The notes under the pieces are model-generated. The model was given only the letters and a program-made list of their open reading frames with translations, did no database searches and had not been told where the DNA came from. A stretch of 64,000 nt of DNA from Gadus chalcogrammus (lineage: Eukaryota; Chordata; Actinopteri; Gadiformes; Gadidae), in contig NC_079415.1 in assembly GCF_026213295.1 (NCBI RefSeq), positions 20,216,347-20,280,346 of the forward strand, written 5' to 3'. Each line of letters opens with the position of its first letter. Position 1 is the stretch's first letter. Below, piece after piece: positions 12,791 to 63,947 of this stretch. The position numbers and the translations under genes were made by a program.

Positions 12791-12982
12791 ATCCAGGTCC
12801 GCTGTGCTTCTCTGTGCACTTTATTTTGTTTATGCACTTTCTTTTGTACAGCCTGTTATTCACTGTTGAATTTTGAGTTCCCAGCAAGTCTTTTTAAATC
12901 CAGGTCTGCTGTGCTTCTTTGTGCACTTTATTTTGTTTATGCACTTTATTTTGTAGAGCCTGTTATTCACTGTTGAATGTTG
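12791..12982. repeat. Tandem duplication in the hAT 3' region
   Basis: About 85 bp starting ccaggtccgctgtgcttct (12793) recurs from 12899 with a few substitutions, separated by a short spacer. It follows directly after the transposase stop codon. Confidence 0.85.
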
Positions 12983-13189
12983 AAAATAAAAACAAAAAAA
13001 GCAATTGAAAGCTAAGTCACATTTGTCTTTTTTCGTTTTTTTTCGTTGTTGATGCGAAAATGATCCGAACCGTGACTCAAAAACCGTGACCCGATCCGAA
13101 CCATGAGTTTTGTGATCCGTTGCACCCCTAATAACGAGATTCTAACATTTGCGAATAAAGTGTACAATGGAAACATTGGAAACAGAGGA

Positions 13190-14100
13190 CATTAGCCACG
13201 TTTACATGGACACATCTGTTCCGCATAGTTTTCTATGCGGAACAGAAAATGATCATGTATACGCCTCATTCGGAATACAATTATCTGTTCGGCATAGATT
13301 CTATGCCGAATAGAAGAGGTGGTGTAGTCCGTTTTAATCGCCATCTATACACTTATTCCGAATAGATTGGGGTTTAACTTAGAGCAGCCGCAGTAGTTTG
13401 CAATTGGTCCACTGAGCGCCGTCTGTACTTTTAAGGACACCGAACTTGACCGCTGTCAAGGAAAGTGGATTTATTTTTTGCCTGATTCACGTCTTTGTTA
13501 TCACTCCGTTAAAGTAGTCCGGTAAGCGTGTCCGGTTGCTAAGCGACGGGACATGGGTGTTTATTAATGACGTGTTCGCGTATCGTAGTGTCCGCGCACG
13601 TCCGAGATAACTGTAAATGAGTAGGCTACTACTAGTACTTTTGCAGGCTGAACGTTAAAATACTTCTTAACTTAGAGAGATGGAAGCTGCAGTAGTTCGC
13701 AATTGGACCTTCGAGGATTCCTGGACACTAAATTCCCGTAAGACCACTCTCTCCCACCAGTCTTGGCTGCAGACTCGCATCCAAATTCCTCTTGTTTGCG
13801 GCGGAGCTGGGGTTAAATATAAAGATCTGACGAGAAATTGACGTTGCTGCGCTGTCCTCCTCCTTCTTAATTGAAGGAGCAGGCAGAGAAAAGCTCTCTT
13901 CTGCTGTGCTTTCATTAAAATTAAATTTAAAATCCCCGATAGTGATAAGACACCCATTATGTCGCCGCCGGTCCAGAGATGTGTCAGGTGTGCGCGAGAG
14001 ACATAACGGACACTTTTGTTACTGCCATGTATACAGTACATTCGGATCACATTTTAGGAACAGATCTATGCCGCATAGAAATCTATGCGGCATAGACATT
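13190..14100. repeat. Hairpin-rich non-coding element
   Basis: Three short perfect hairpins built from a CTATGCSG motif lie at 13216-13245, 13288-13310 and 14066-14095. The outer parts share cgtttacatgg and a gtatac...cattcgg stretch. A sequence near 13375 (taacttagagcagccgcagt) recurs near 13670. The whole probably is a non-autonomous DNA transposon; its exact ends are unclear. Confidence 0.5.
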
Positions 14101-14119
14101 GTTTATGTTTAATTACAAA

Positions 14120-14455
14120 GCATTCTATTCATCGAGTTACAGTGCTAAGTTAGCGACAAAAGAAAAAGGTAGACCACTTCACAAAATGGAGATCACCAAA
14201 AGCAATGGCAACGTCAGTGTTGTAGGTGCTACATGGTTTGCTAGGTACTCATGGCTTACTGCTAGCATTACTAGCAATCGACTGTATTGCTGGCCTTGTT
14301 TTCTAATGAATAATGGCAAATCTCCAACGTGGGCTGTTCATGGTTTCACTGATTTGAAAAATCTTGATAGGGCAACCAAACGGCACGACAAGTGTCAAGT
14401 TGATGAAGAGAAAGTTCTCTCACGGACACGTCGGACAGCGAAATATTTGATTTAA
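14120..14455 (+). pseudogene. TTF-type zinc-finger fragment of a hAT-related transposase
   Basis: The frame reads ATWFARYSWLTASITSNRLY, CWPCFLMNNGKSPTWAVHGF, TDLKNLDRATKRHDKCQ. This is the Trp/Cys/His arrangement of the TTF-type finger at the start of ZMYM- or ZNF862-like hAT transposases. It stops at 14453-14455 and the rest of the transposase is missing. Confidence 0.6.
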
Positions 14456-14910
14456 TCTTAAAGCATGATCATGGGAAAAGTACCGGCAGCAAAGTTTACC
14501 AAGAACACATTCGACGAGACAATAGATTCACAAGATTCTTATAGGGAACATTAACATTGTGGGAAGGAAGTGGGAGTGACCTTAGGACAAGTCAATTTGT
14601 AATACAATGGGTGGGTATTGGACATGTCTACAGAATTGGCTCTAAACGAGTTTACACAACAAAGAAGTCAGTCGATTGGCCTGGTCACAAAACCAGACTT
14701 CCTGGCTCCAGTGGGAGCTTGAATACGAATTAAGTTACAGGGAGAATGTATACAGTTCCTTAGAATGTAATAATTATATAAACAAGGTTAATATAATTTG
14801 TATGTGATTGTATATTTATAGTTATGATTGATATTTCCACGACACAAGTTCACGTTGGTGCTGCTATGCGACATTCCTTTCTAGACACCATGCCTATAGA
14901 TGGGGCCATC

Positions 14911-15134
14911 CCTATGTTCCCCGGGTCCTATGTTCCCCGCTCGGGGAACAAAGGACCCTTTTTTTTTTTTTTTTAAAAGGTCCTATGTTCCCCGTTTTTC
15001 CGAAAAGGGTCCTATGTTCCCCTGTAGCAATACATACCGGGGAGCATCTATCCTTTTTCTGAAAAAGGGTCCTATGCTCCCCACTGTTGCGGGGAACATA
15101 GGACACTTTTCTGGGAAAAGGGTCCTATGTTCCC
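14911..15134. repeat. Left terminal array of the 16-bp palindromic module
   Basis: Copies of gggtcctatgttcccc or its complement occur near 14911, 14923, 14943, 14977, 15007, 15040, 15067, 15090 and 15119. Several are diverged by one or two bases. Homopolymer T/A runs separate convergent copies, so adjacent copies can fold back on each other. Confidence 0.9.
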
Positions 15135-15140
15135 TGCAAT

Positions 15141-18100
15141 CTTTCAATCTTTAAAAATCTTTAAACTTTGACGCAACATTCGCGTGATGACAGCCAATCA
15201 GCGTTCAACAGCGTGGCCACTGAGTGACATGTGTAACGTAACAGCCAATCAGCGTTCAACCGGCCAACTCAGTGCAGTGCAGTCCAGGTGAACTGCAGCA
15301 TGGAGGAGAAAGTGATTGTTGCCGTTTGCGACTCCCGGAGCTCTATATAGTATATAATATAATGTAATTGTGTCCTGAGTATGACGTAAAACTGCATCCC
15401 TGGGCAGGAGGGGCTCATAGCCTTGGATGGCAGCCCACCTAGGAGAAGGACACTCTGAACTAAAACCGGGACTGCGAGGAGTTGCGCCCCACAGTCCTTA
15501 ATCAGCATAGTAAAGCCAACCATGAAGAATAAAATGATCCCAAACCCTATACTTCCAGCGGCGGGAGTCCGCAGGAGCAACGCAGCGGACGGTGGTGCTG
15601 GTCCTCCCTCTGGAGGACACCATGACGACAGGACCTCAAACCCTGGGAAACCAGGGAGGGTCCTGTCCGATCACAACACCCCGTCCAATGCACTCATGCG
15701 CTGTCGGAGACCATTTGTAATGGGAACCTTCAACGCAAGTACAGTGAGAGAAGAAGCTAGATTGGTGGAGCTAGCACACTGTGCTGAGGAGCGGGGAGTG
15801 GAGATCCTGGGAGTCCAGGAACACAGAAGAGTGCACACTGATGACCAGAAAGTAGAGAGATGCACGTTCATCACCTCGTCTGCGTGGCGAAACGAGGCCC
15901 AGGCCGCAACAGACGGCGTGGGGCTAATGCTGGGCTCTCGGGCGCGTAAGGCTCTCCGTCGGAGTTACTAACACACCGAAAGGATCCTTATCGCAGAGTT
16001 CTCATCCAAACCAGTAACAACAGTCATAGTCGTGTACTCACCCACCAACGTGGCCCCAACTGAGGAGGCGGAGAAGTTCTTCGAGGACCTGGCAACAGCC
16101 GTGCGAGGTGTTCCAGCAAACAACTTCCTGGCAATCCTGGGGGACTTCAACGCAATGCTCGGACCAGAGGAAGCAGCCTTCCCATACCACGACTCTACCA
16201 ACCGCAATGGTGCATACCTCACCGCCCTTCTCATGGAGCACGAACTACTGGCAGCGAACACCTTGTTCCAGAAAAGACAAGGCAAAAGATGGATCTTCCA
16301 GGATCGAGCCACACGTATGGTACGCCAACTGGACTATATACTTGTGAGGAGAAAGTGGAGGAACTCCATCCTTAATGCCGAACCATACAGTTCGTTCAGC
16401 TCGGTGGGTTCGGACCACCGTGTGGTGTCCATGAGGGTGCGACTGAGCCTCAGGTTCCCCAAGCCTAGTCCAAAGATCCGGCACGATTGGAAGGCATTCG
16501 CAAACGATCCTGGCCTTCAAACCAGGTACACTGAGGAAGTCAGGAATCGTTTCCAGCAGCTGGACAAGGGAGCGGAGCCCAGCAGCGAATGTATGAGATT
16601 TGTCGCTGCAAACGAGGAGGCAACCAGGATGTTTGTGCCCATGTTGGACAGAGCCAGAACCTCCCTGAGGTCCAAACCTCAGGAGGTCGTAGCGGCACGA
16701 GGAAGTGTGGAGGAAGCACGCCTCAACTTTGAGCTTGAACCAACCCAGCAGAGACGTGGGGAACTGAGAGAAGCCAAGCAGCTTCTGTTCAGTACCGACA
16801 ACATCAAGGGGGAGGAACTGATGGAGAAGGTGCGAAGGGTGCAGGCTGCGCAAGGTGAAAAACAGTATGGGGAAGCCTGGAGGGTTATCAACGAAATGAC
16901 TGGGCGGAAAAGGACAAAGGAGGGACAGGTTGAAGGTCACAGCCCTGAGGAGAGGATGGCAACCTGATTCAACCACTTCTGAAGCCTACTGGGTTCAACA
17001 GCAGATGGGGCCGAGGAAGAAATTCCACCAGTCCTCTGGAACCTAGACATCGATGATGGTCCATTCACTGTCACTGAGCTAGCCCGGGCGAAAGGCACAG
17101 TGAGAGCTGGAAAAAGTGCTGGGCCAGATGGCATACCCCAAGAGGTTTTAAAGAACTGTGACCTCGATGACATCATGCTGGAGTTTTCCAACCAAGCGCT
17201 ACTGCAAAACAAACTGCCTGAAGTATGGTCTCTCTCCAACATCATCCCAGTGCCTAAATCAGGAGACCTCTCAAAGCCAGACAACTACCGGGGCATCAGC
17301 CTGACATGTATCACGGCAAAGATATACATCCGCATGATACTAAACAGGATCAGGAGCGCCATCGACCCTCACCTGAGGGAGAACCAAAATGGCTTTCGCG
17401 AGAGGAGAACCACCACAGCCCAGATCCTGGCACTAAGGAGAATGATTGAGGAGGTGAAGAAGGATAACCTGACAGCTGTACTGTGCTTTATCGACTTCAA
17501 AAAGGCATTTGATTCGATCCACAGAGGCACGATGGTGAAGATCCTTAAGGCCTATGGTGTTCCTCCCAACCTACTCCGGGCTATTGAGACCATGTAAGCA
17601 GGAACAAGGTCCAAGGTGGTTACCCCAGATGGCAACACTGAGGAGTTTGATATCCTGGCTGGAGTAATGCAAGGGGACACACTAGCCCCCTTCCTCTCAT
17701 TGTCCTGGATGTCCTGGAACTCAACCGAGCAGGACCTAAAGGTGAGGAAGGCACTCGCATGGAGGGCCCTGAACGGCATGACCTGTGTATGGAACTCCAA
17801 CTTCCCCCGTCAAATCAAACTCAGCTTCTTCAATGCAACGGTAGAGTCTGTTCTCCTCTACGGCAGCGAATGCTGGTCCCTGAAGCCAACCTTGCAGAAG
17901 TCTTTAGACGGGTGCTACATCAGAATGCTGCGTGCAGTACTTAACATCAGCAAGGGTACACATGTTACCAACAGGATCCTGTATGAAGGAATACCAAGGG
18001 TGAGTGAGAAAGTAGCTGCCAGGAGAATGAGACTTGCGGGACACTGCCAAAGACACCAAGAGCTGCCAGCCAACAAATTGGTACTGTGGGAACCAACCCA

Positions 18101-18481
18101 TGGGCATCGGTCTCGAGGACGTCCTAGACTCACATATGTGGATGTACTCAAGAAGGATGCAGGAGCGCAAAGTACCAATGAACTGGCCAGATGTATGGAG
18201 AATCGGGATGACTGGAAACAACGATGGAGGGCTCGTCTGAGGACGACCTAGAGAGTATAGATAATATCACGGCCAAAAGTTCTGTGCGCCTCCGGATGGT
18301 CGTTGCGCGGGGAGCTCTCGTAGGGATTGGGCTTCTCGGGGTTTGTTTACCGGCGTTGCTATGGTTTCCGGTCTTGTGTGTTCCAACGGTTTATTAGGTA
18401 GGCCTATCTAATACATTTCTGTCAAATCAATACTTCACTGCCTCTTCCGTGGTAATTACAAAATATTATGAATAGACTGCG
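15141..18481 (+). pseudogene. MADF-domain relic (copy A), split by an RTE-like LINE
   Basis: The left half (15141-15374) includes ATG at 15300 with MEEKVIVAVCDS, the start of a MADF-type protein of Harbinger-like elements. The right half (about 18262-18481) begins ccaaaagttctgtgcgcctc and ends gaatagactgcgt. Both halves match, with small differences, the two halves of copy B at 27965-28170 and 29190-29400. Only the leader and first few codons survive. Confidence 0.65.
15525..18251 (+). pseudogene. RTE-like non-LTR retrotransposon protein, inactive, active site deleted
   Basis: The endonuclease part reads VMGTFNASTVREEARL, VEILGVQEHRRVH, then after TAA (15969) VTTVIVVYSPTN, AILGDFNAMLG, QLDYILVRRKWRN and SVGSDHRVVSM. 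TGA near 16965 precedes the reverse transcriptase: AGKSAGPDGIPQEVL, SNIIPVPKSGD, NYRGISLTCITAKIY, FIDFKKAFDSIHR, TAA near 17595, then ILAGVMQGDTLAPFL. Right after that a deletion joins to RKALAWRALNGM, removing the YADD-containing catalytic box. The C-terminal part ends RDDWKQRWRARLRTT-stop (18251). The RTE assignment rests on block spelling. Confidence 0.85.
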
Positions 18482-18578
18482 TCGGGTTCTCCGACGTCTC
18501 TCACTCTTAAGGTAAAGACATGCAATGGTGGTTATCTCGGCCGGAATTTGGCAGTAATGGTGGAAAACGTAACAGACC

Positions 18579-18775
18579 GGGGAACATAGGACCCTTTTTC
18601 AAAAAAAGGGTCCTATGTTCCCCGGTCACATACATATCGGGGACCATAGGACCCTTTTTGGGAAAAGCGGGGAACATAGGACCCTTTTTTAAAAAAAGGG
18701 ACCCATGTACCCCAGTCTCATACAAAGAGGGGAACATAGGACCCGGGGAACATAGGACCCGGGGAACATAGACAC
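18579..18775. repeat. Right terminal array of the 16-bp palindromic module
   Basis: Copies of ggggaacataggaccc or its complement lie at 18579, 18608, 18638, 18669, 18698, 18729, 18745 and 18761. Positions 18579-18623 form a near-perfect 45-bp palindrome. The last three copies are head to tail without spacers, mirroring the outermost part of the left array. Confidence 0.92.
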
Positions 18776-18789
18776 GCTCCCCTATAGAT

Positions 18790-19400
18790 CAGGTTGTTTG
18801 AAATAATGTTCTCGTTTTACTAGTTTGTTACTCTGACCGTTCTGTTGGATATTGTGGAAAGGGTGAATGATTCAGATCATGATGCATTTCTCTGGCATCA
18901 CTTTTGGTCTTGAGTCTTTTCTTCAACAATTGTAACTGAAAATAAACATAGCTAAATTACAACCAATAACTTCAGTCATTGAGGGCAAAAATAGGCCTAG
19001 ATTTTTTTATTTACTTTTACAAATCAAGAGTAGGCCGGCCTGATTTGACTAATGTGCTTTGCAACCTTTCCTTCTGCCCTTGTAGTCCATTTCAAAGACA
19101 TGCTTCCCACCAGCTTTCAAATTACAGTGATGCCACTGGTGGCTTTGTATTAATTTTATTCACATAACTATCCCTCCCTACTATTTTGTAGTTCACCAAA
19201 ACACCCTGAAACAACTTGAGTCTCAATTTCTTATGCCACCATACACCAACAGTGCAAGCAGGCCAATGGCAACCAAGCGTGCAGTCCATCCTCCCTCATT
19301 TTAAAAACCACCAACAGCCACTGATCTGAACTCATCCCCAGCACACACACACACGCACACTGGGGTTTAACAAAACGATTTTAGTACCCCCCATCTCTCT
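18790..19400. other. Unassigned stretch
   Basis: A-T-rich intron or downstream sequence. I searched the minus strand for the next ZRANB3 exon and found none. Confidence 0.5.
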
Positions 19401-19410
19401 CACACACAAT

Positions 19411-19555
19411 GAGAGAGAGAGCAAGAGAGATCACGAGAGAAAGAGATCGAGAGAGAGAATGAGAACGAGAGAGAGAACGAGAGAGAGAGAGAACGAGCAC
19501 AAGAGGAGAGAGAGGGAGAGCAAGAGAAACAGTGAGCGAGAGAAACAGTGAGCTA
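19411..19555. repeat. (GA)n-rich purine tract
   Basis: Imperfect GAGA repeats with CGAGA interruptions, 30 bp from the donor of the last visible ZRANB3 exon. On the gene's sense strand this is a long CT-rich tract. Confidence 0.9.
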
Positions 19556-19583
19556 GGGCACTGCATTTAGCGGGGGTTCGAAC

Positions 19584-60349
<40,766 letters not shown>

Positions 60350-60481
60350 CTGTGTGTGCATAGTGAGGATGATGATGATGATGATGGAAAGAAAAACATT
60401 TAGAATTTTTTTATGTCAATAAATTTCAACACACACCCCACAACAAGTTGAAACATAAGTAAATGTTATTGATTGGTTGGT

Positions 60482-61000
60482 AATTGACCTGTCGCTAAGT
60501 CACGCCCCCCGACGTTACCATGACGAACTCAGACAAACATACCAGACTCAATAACAAAAACATATGGAAAAATGCCAGCTGACATTCCATCAAAGCAGGT
60601 TTTGGAGAAATTCTGGGCGAAAAGGGACTACATTACGCAATGGAGGGGTATTCAAAAGTTTAAAATACATACCGAAGGTAACAAGCTTAAATTCAGTTGG
60701 TATTCTGATCCACATTACACACTTTTTCTTGCCCCGTTGTGGCTTGGGAAAAGGGATGAAATATACCCCATTCTCCAGCCTCTCAGGATACCGACTGTCC
60801 GTGTTGCACCCCAAGCACATCGTTTGTCTATGTTTAATTTTTTTACACAAACAACATAAATCCACCATTCAATTGTTATATTACGCCTCCTCCCTGTTGT
60901 CTTCAATGGAGTTGTCCGAGCCGATGTCCGAGTATAGTTGAGGCTGGAATATCATTGGCTCATCAGCGTTCTAAGGGCGGAGCTTAGCGACAGGTCAATT
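60482..61000 (-). mobile_element. THAP-related DNA element with 18-bp perfect inverted ends
   Basis: AATTGACCTGTCGCTAAG at 60482-60499 is exactly inverted at 60983-61000. On the minus strand the inside encodes VDLCCLCKK, then GVYFIPFPKPQRGKKKC and MWIRIPTEFKLVTFGMYFKL, a degenerate THAP-like finger. No catalytic region and no certain target duplication. It lies in the intron upstream of exon a. Confidence 0.65.
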
Positions 61001-62064
61001 GCTGCAAACTGATGTCACCTTATACTGCCGTTTCTTGTGGTGGTTTGGGGTCATGTGACGACTTATCGATATTCTGACGCCTTAACTGTGAATGACGGTG
61101 TCTTCCAGAGTGACATACTTGATGCAATATCAAGCTCTACAGATATAACATGAACTGCAGTGTGTGAACAGAGTTCGTCTGGAGCTGATGTTTAATTGTA
61201 AGGTAGAGAAGGGGCTTGATGCTCATCGTAGCTCTGTCAGATATTAGGGATGTGAATAACTCACATTTTTCATGTTCGAACAATCAGTGGGTGGTATGAA
61301 CGAATAATCCATTATTCGATGAGTGCCGACATTCCCAAAGGCAGTCATGGATCATCGGCAAGAAAACACTTAATATCTTAAACACAAAAAAACAACTACC
61401 TGCTAGGTAGTTCCAGTCAAATTGTCTTTTCAGCCTTCAAACGAGAGCTGGTAAATTGTGAAAAATGCATTAAGCTGTAATCAGAAAACGTGGTTATATG
61501 CTATAGACCCTATAGTATCTGTGGTATAAAGACTGGGCTGAATTTCAAATTATAAATATGTACAGTGCATAACGTTAGCTCTCTGGCTCATAGCTGAGTG
61601 GACTAAAACAGTGGTTCTCAAAGTGGGGGTCGCGGAAAGTTTTTGGTGGGTCATTAAAAATATCACATTTTTTTTTTTTTTTTCATTTTTAATTAATTAT
61701 TATTAATTTTTTTTATTAATTTTCTTTTCCTTTCAGTATGTACGATTGTGGGAACATGCGATGAACAGGACAGGTTTTTACGGTGGCGCTGAGCATTCAC
61801 CAAATAAAAAAAAGTTTCACAGCTAATGTAGCCGTTAGCACACTCAGGATCTCGTAATTACGAGATAATATCTCGTAATTACGAGATAAGGATCTCGTAA
61901 TTACGAGAAAAGATCTCGTAATTACGAGATACGGATCTCGTAATTATGAGATAAGGATCTCGTAATTACGAGATAAAATATCATATTTACGACATAAGGA
62001 TCTCGTTTACGAGAAAAGGATCACGCCTCTCATTCATCAATAACGTTGCTGGCTAGCTGCAGGC

Positions 62065-62640
62065 CGGCAAAGATGACGCTATCCGACGCTATCGTATTTA
62101 ATCTCCTGCTCGGGTTGAGGCATTGGGAATTGTTGATGTTCCTTAAAAGTGAGGAGGGTATGAAGTATGTCAACATTGCGCAGACATCTGAAGTCATTGG
62201 CCGGCAAAGATGACGCTATCCGACGCTATCGTACTTTATTTCCTGCTCGGGTTGAGGCATTGGGAAATATGGATGTTCCTTAAAAGTGAGGAGGGCATTA
62301 ATATAAGTATGTCAACATTACGCAGACATCTGAAGTCATTGGCCGGCAAAGATGACGCTATCCGACGCTATCGTATTTTATTTCCTGCTCGGGTTGAGGC
62401 ATTGGGAAATATTGATGTTCCTTAAAAGTGAGGAGGGCATTAATATAAGTATGTCAACATTGCGCAGACGAAGTCATTGGGACTGCTCAGGAGAAAAGCC
62501 CAGTCGGACCTGCTACAAGTGGCTCTCTTCCTGCAGGAGCAGTTGAACCAGTACGGGATGCTTCACGGATACAAATTGATGCATCTGAAATGCATCCAAG
62601 CAGGCTTGGTAGTCACTCATACTATCAATCTTTAAAGATA
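62065..62640 (+). pseudogene. Triplicated HTH-like unit of an integrase-core-type transposon protein
   Basis: Three tandem copies (from about 62068, 62200 and 62341) each encode MTLSDAIV, LLGLRHWE, MFLKSEEGINISMSTLRRHL. Copy 3 has lost four bases (frameshift) and continues LGLLRRKAQSDLLQVALFLQ-like residues, then GMLHGYKLMHLKCIQAGLVV and a stop in the loop. The short helical unit followed by LHGY resembles the N-terminal region of fish integrase-core transposon proteins. Only that part is present; no DDE domain. Confidence 0.5.
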
Positions 62641-63009
62641 TTTAAACTTTGACGTGGAAACCGCTACAACCGTTCTCTCTGAGGGACGCTAAAGTGTGTT
62701 GCATAGCGACCGTCGTGCATTTTGAAGGCAGCCAGGAGGGACTACTTTTTTGTATTCTTTAATAAAACATCTACTTTGACTTTCTTGTTGTTTTTTTTTA
62801 AATGTAGTGTGCCTATGGCTTTCGTTTTGCCATAATAGTAGCCGTTGTATAAAAGCAATAGATCACTTCAGTCAGCGGTATGTGCTCATTATACCACTGT
62901 GAAGGTTTTTTTTAAAATAATTTAACAACTGACAGGGTTTGCCTTTATTATGAACATAGTATTTTTTATTTGAATACATTAATTATGTGACATACTGTCA
63001 CAGCCAATA

Positions 63010-63433
63010 TTAAAACAAAATTGAATGTGGGCAGTGGGACAAAAATTCTATTTCCCCGTACTGGTTCAACTGCTCCTGCAGGAAGAGAGCCACTTGTAGC
63101 AGCTCCGACTGGGCTTTTCTCCTGAACAGTCCCAATGACTTCAGATGTCTGCGCAATGTTGACATACTTATATTAATGCCCTCCTCACTTTTAAGGAACA
63201 TCCATATTTCCCAATGCCTCAACCCGAGCAGGAAATAAAGCACGATAGCGTCGGATAGCGTCATCTTTGCCGGCCAATGACTTCAGATGTCTGCGCAATG
63301 TTGACATACTTATATTAATGCCCTCCTCTCTTTTAAGGAACATCAATATTACCCAATGCCTCAACCCGAGCAGGAGATTAAATACGATAGCGTCAGATAG
63401 CGTCATCTTTGCCGGCCTGCAGCTAGACAGCAA
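63010..63433 (-). pseudogene. Duplicated HTH-like unit, right arm of foldback
   Basis: Two tandem copies on the minus strand. The inner copy (63010-63264) is open: MTLSDAIVLYFLLGLRHWE, ISMSTLRRHLKSLGLFRRK, AQSELLQVALFLQEQLNQY, then leaves the repeat. The outer copy (to about 63433) starts MLSSCRPAKMTLSDAIV. It mirrors the left arm without the frameshift. Confidence 0.5.
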
Positions 63434-63947
63434 CGTTATTGATGAATGAGAGGCGTGATCCTTTTCTCGTAAACGAGATCCTTATGTCGTAAATATGATA
63501 TTTGATCTCGTAATTACGAGATCCTTATCTCATAATTACGAGATCCGTATCTCGTAATTACGTGATCTTTTCTCGTAATTACGAGATCCTTATCTCGTAA
63601 TTACGAGATATTATCTCGTAATTACGAGATCCTGAGTGTGCTAACGGCTACATTAGCTGTGAAACTTTTTTTTATTTGGTGAATGCTCAGCGCCACCGTA
63701 GGTTTTAAAATAAAATTAAAAAATATATATATATATATATATAACTATATTACTGCTGGCCCTGTTTGTTTGCGCTTAAAGACACATGATTGGTCGAAAT
63801 AACTATGCATATATTTTTTTTTAAATAGAAAAATAAAGAGGGGGTTGCCAGACGTCACTAGGGAATTTTTGGGGGTCGCCAGGGGAAAAGTTTAAGAACC
63901 ACTGGACTAGAATACCTCCCGTTCTAACGCCTGAGGGTTTGACTAAA

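Larger units (their letters stand above)
7132..13130 (+). mobile_element. Complete ZBED-type hAT transposon carrying a nested LINE
   Basis: Nineteen-bp ends TAGTGGTGCAACGGATCAC (7132) and the complement of TAGGGGTGCAACGGATCAC (ending 13130) differ at one base. A perfect 8-bp duplication ATAACGAG flanks them (7124-7131, 13131-13138). Without the L2 insertion (9064-12499, counting one duplicated target copy) the element would be about 2.56 kb with a two-exon transposase gene. Subterminal regions hold gatccg palindromes that could serve as transposase binding sites (inference). Confidence 0.95.
14902..18780. mobile_element. Unusual DNA transposon: 9-bp TSD, ends made of palindromic module arrays
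   Basis: A perfect 9-bp duplication CCTATAGAT flanks it (14893-14901, 18781-18789). The outer ends match after inversion (...CTATGTTCCCCGGGTCC shared). Each terminal 200-240 bp is an array of seven to eight copies of the 16-bp module GGGGAACATAGGACCC in alternating orientation with T or A runs between. The interior holds a MADF-domain relic split by an RTE-like LINE, and no transposase that would match these ends. A 9-bp TSD fits Mutator-like elements; the array ends resemble foldback elements. Class assignment is inference. Confidence 0.8.
61780..63701. repeat. Foldback with 778-bp and 647-bp arms
   Basis: The left arm 61780-62557 and right arm 63055-63701 are inverted copies with few differences; the left is one coding unit longer. 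Each arm has an outer array of the palindromic module atctcgtaattacgagat (61849-62010 and about 63465-63635) followed by repeated helix-turn-helix-like coding units. The loop 62558-63054 holds more of the same frame and A/T-rich DNA. Confidence 0.9.
61609..63904. mobile_element. hAT element enclosing a large foldback
   Basis: It starts CAGTGGTTCTCAAAGTGGGG and ends AAGTTTAAGAACCACTG. The flanks gactaaaa (61601-61608) and gactagaa (63905-63912) agree at seven of eight bases. The outer segments are A/T-rich; nearly all of the inside is a foldback unit, probably a separate insertion. Confidence 0.8.
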
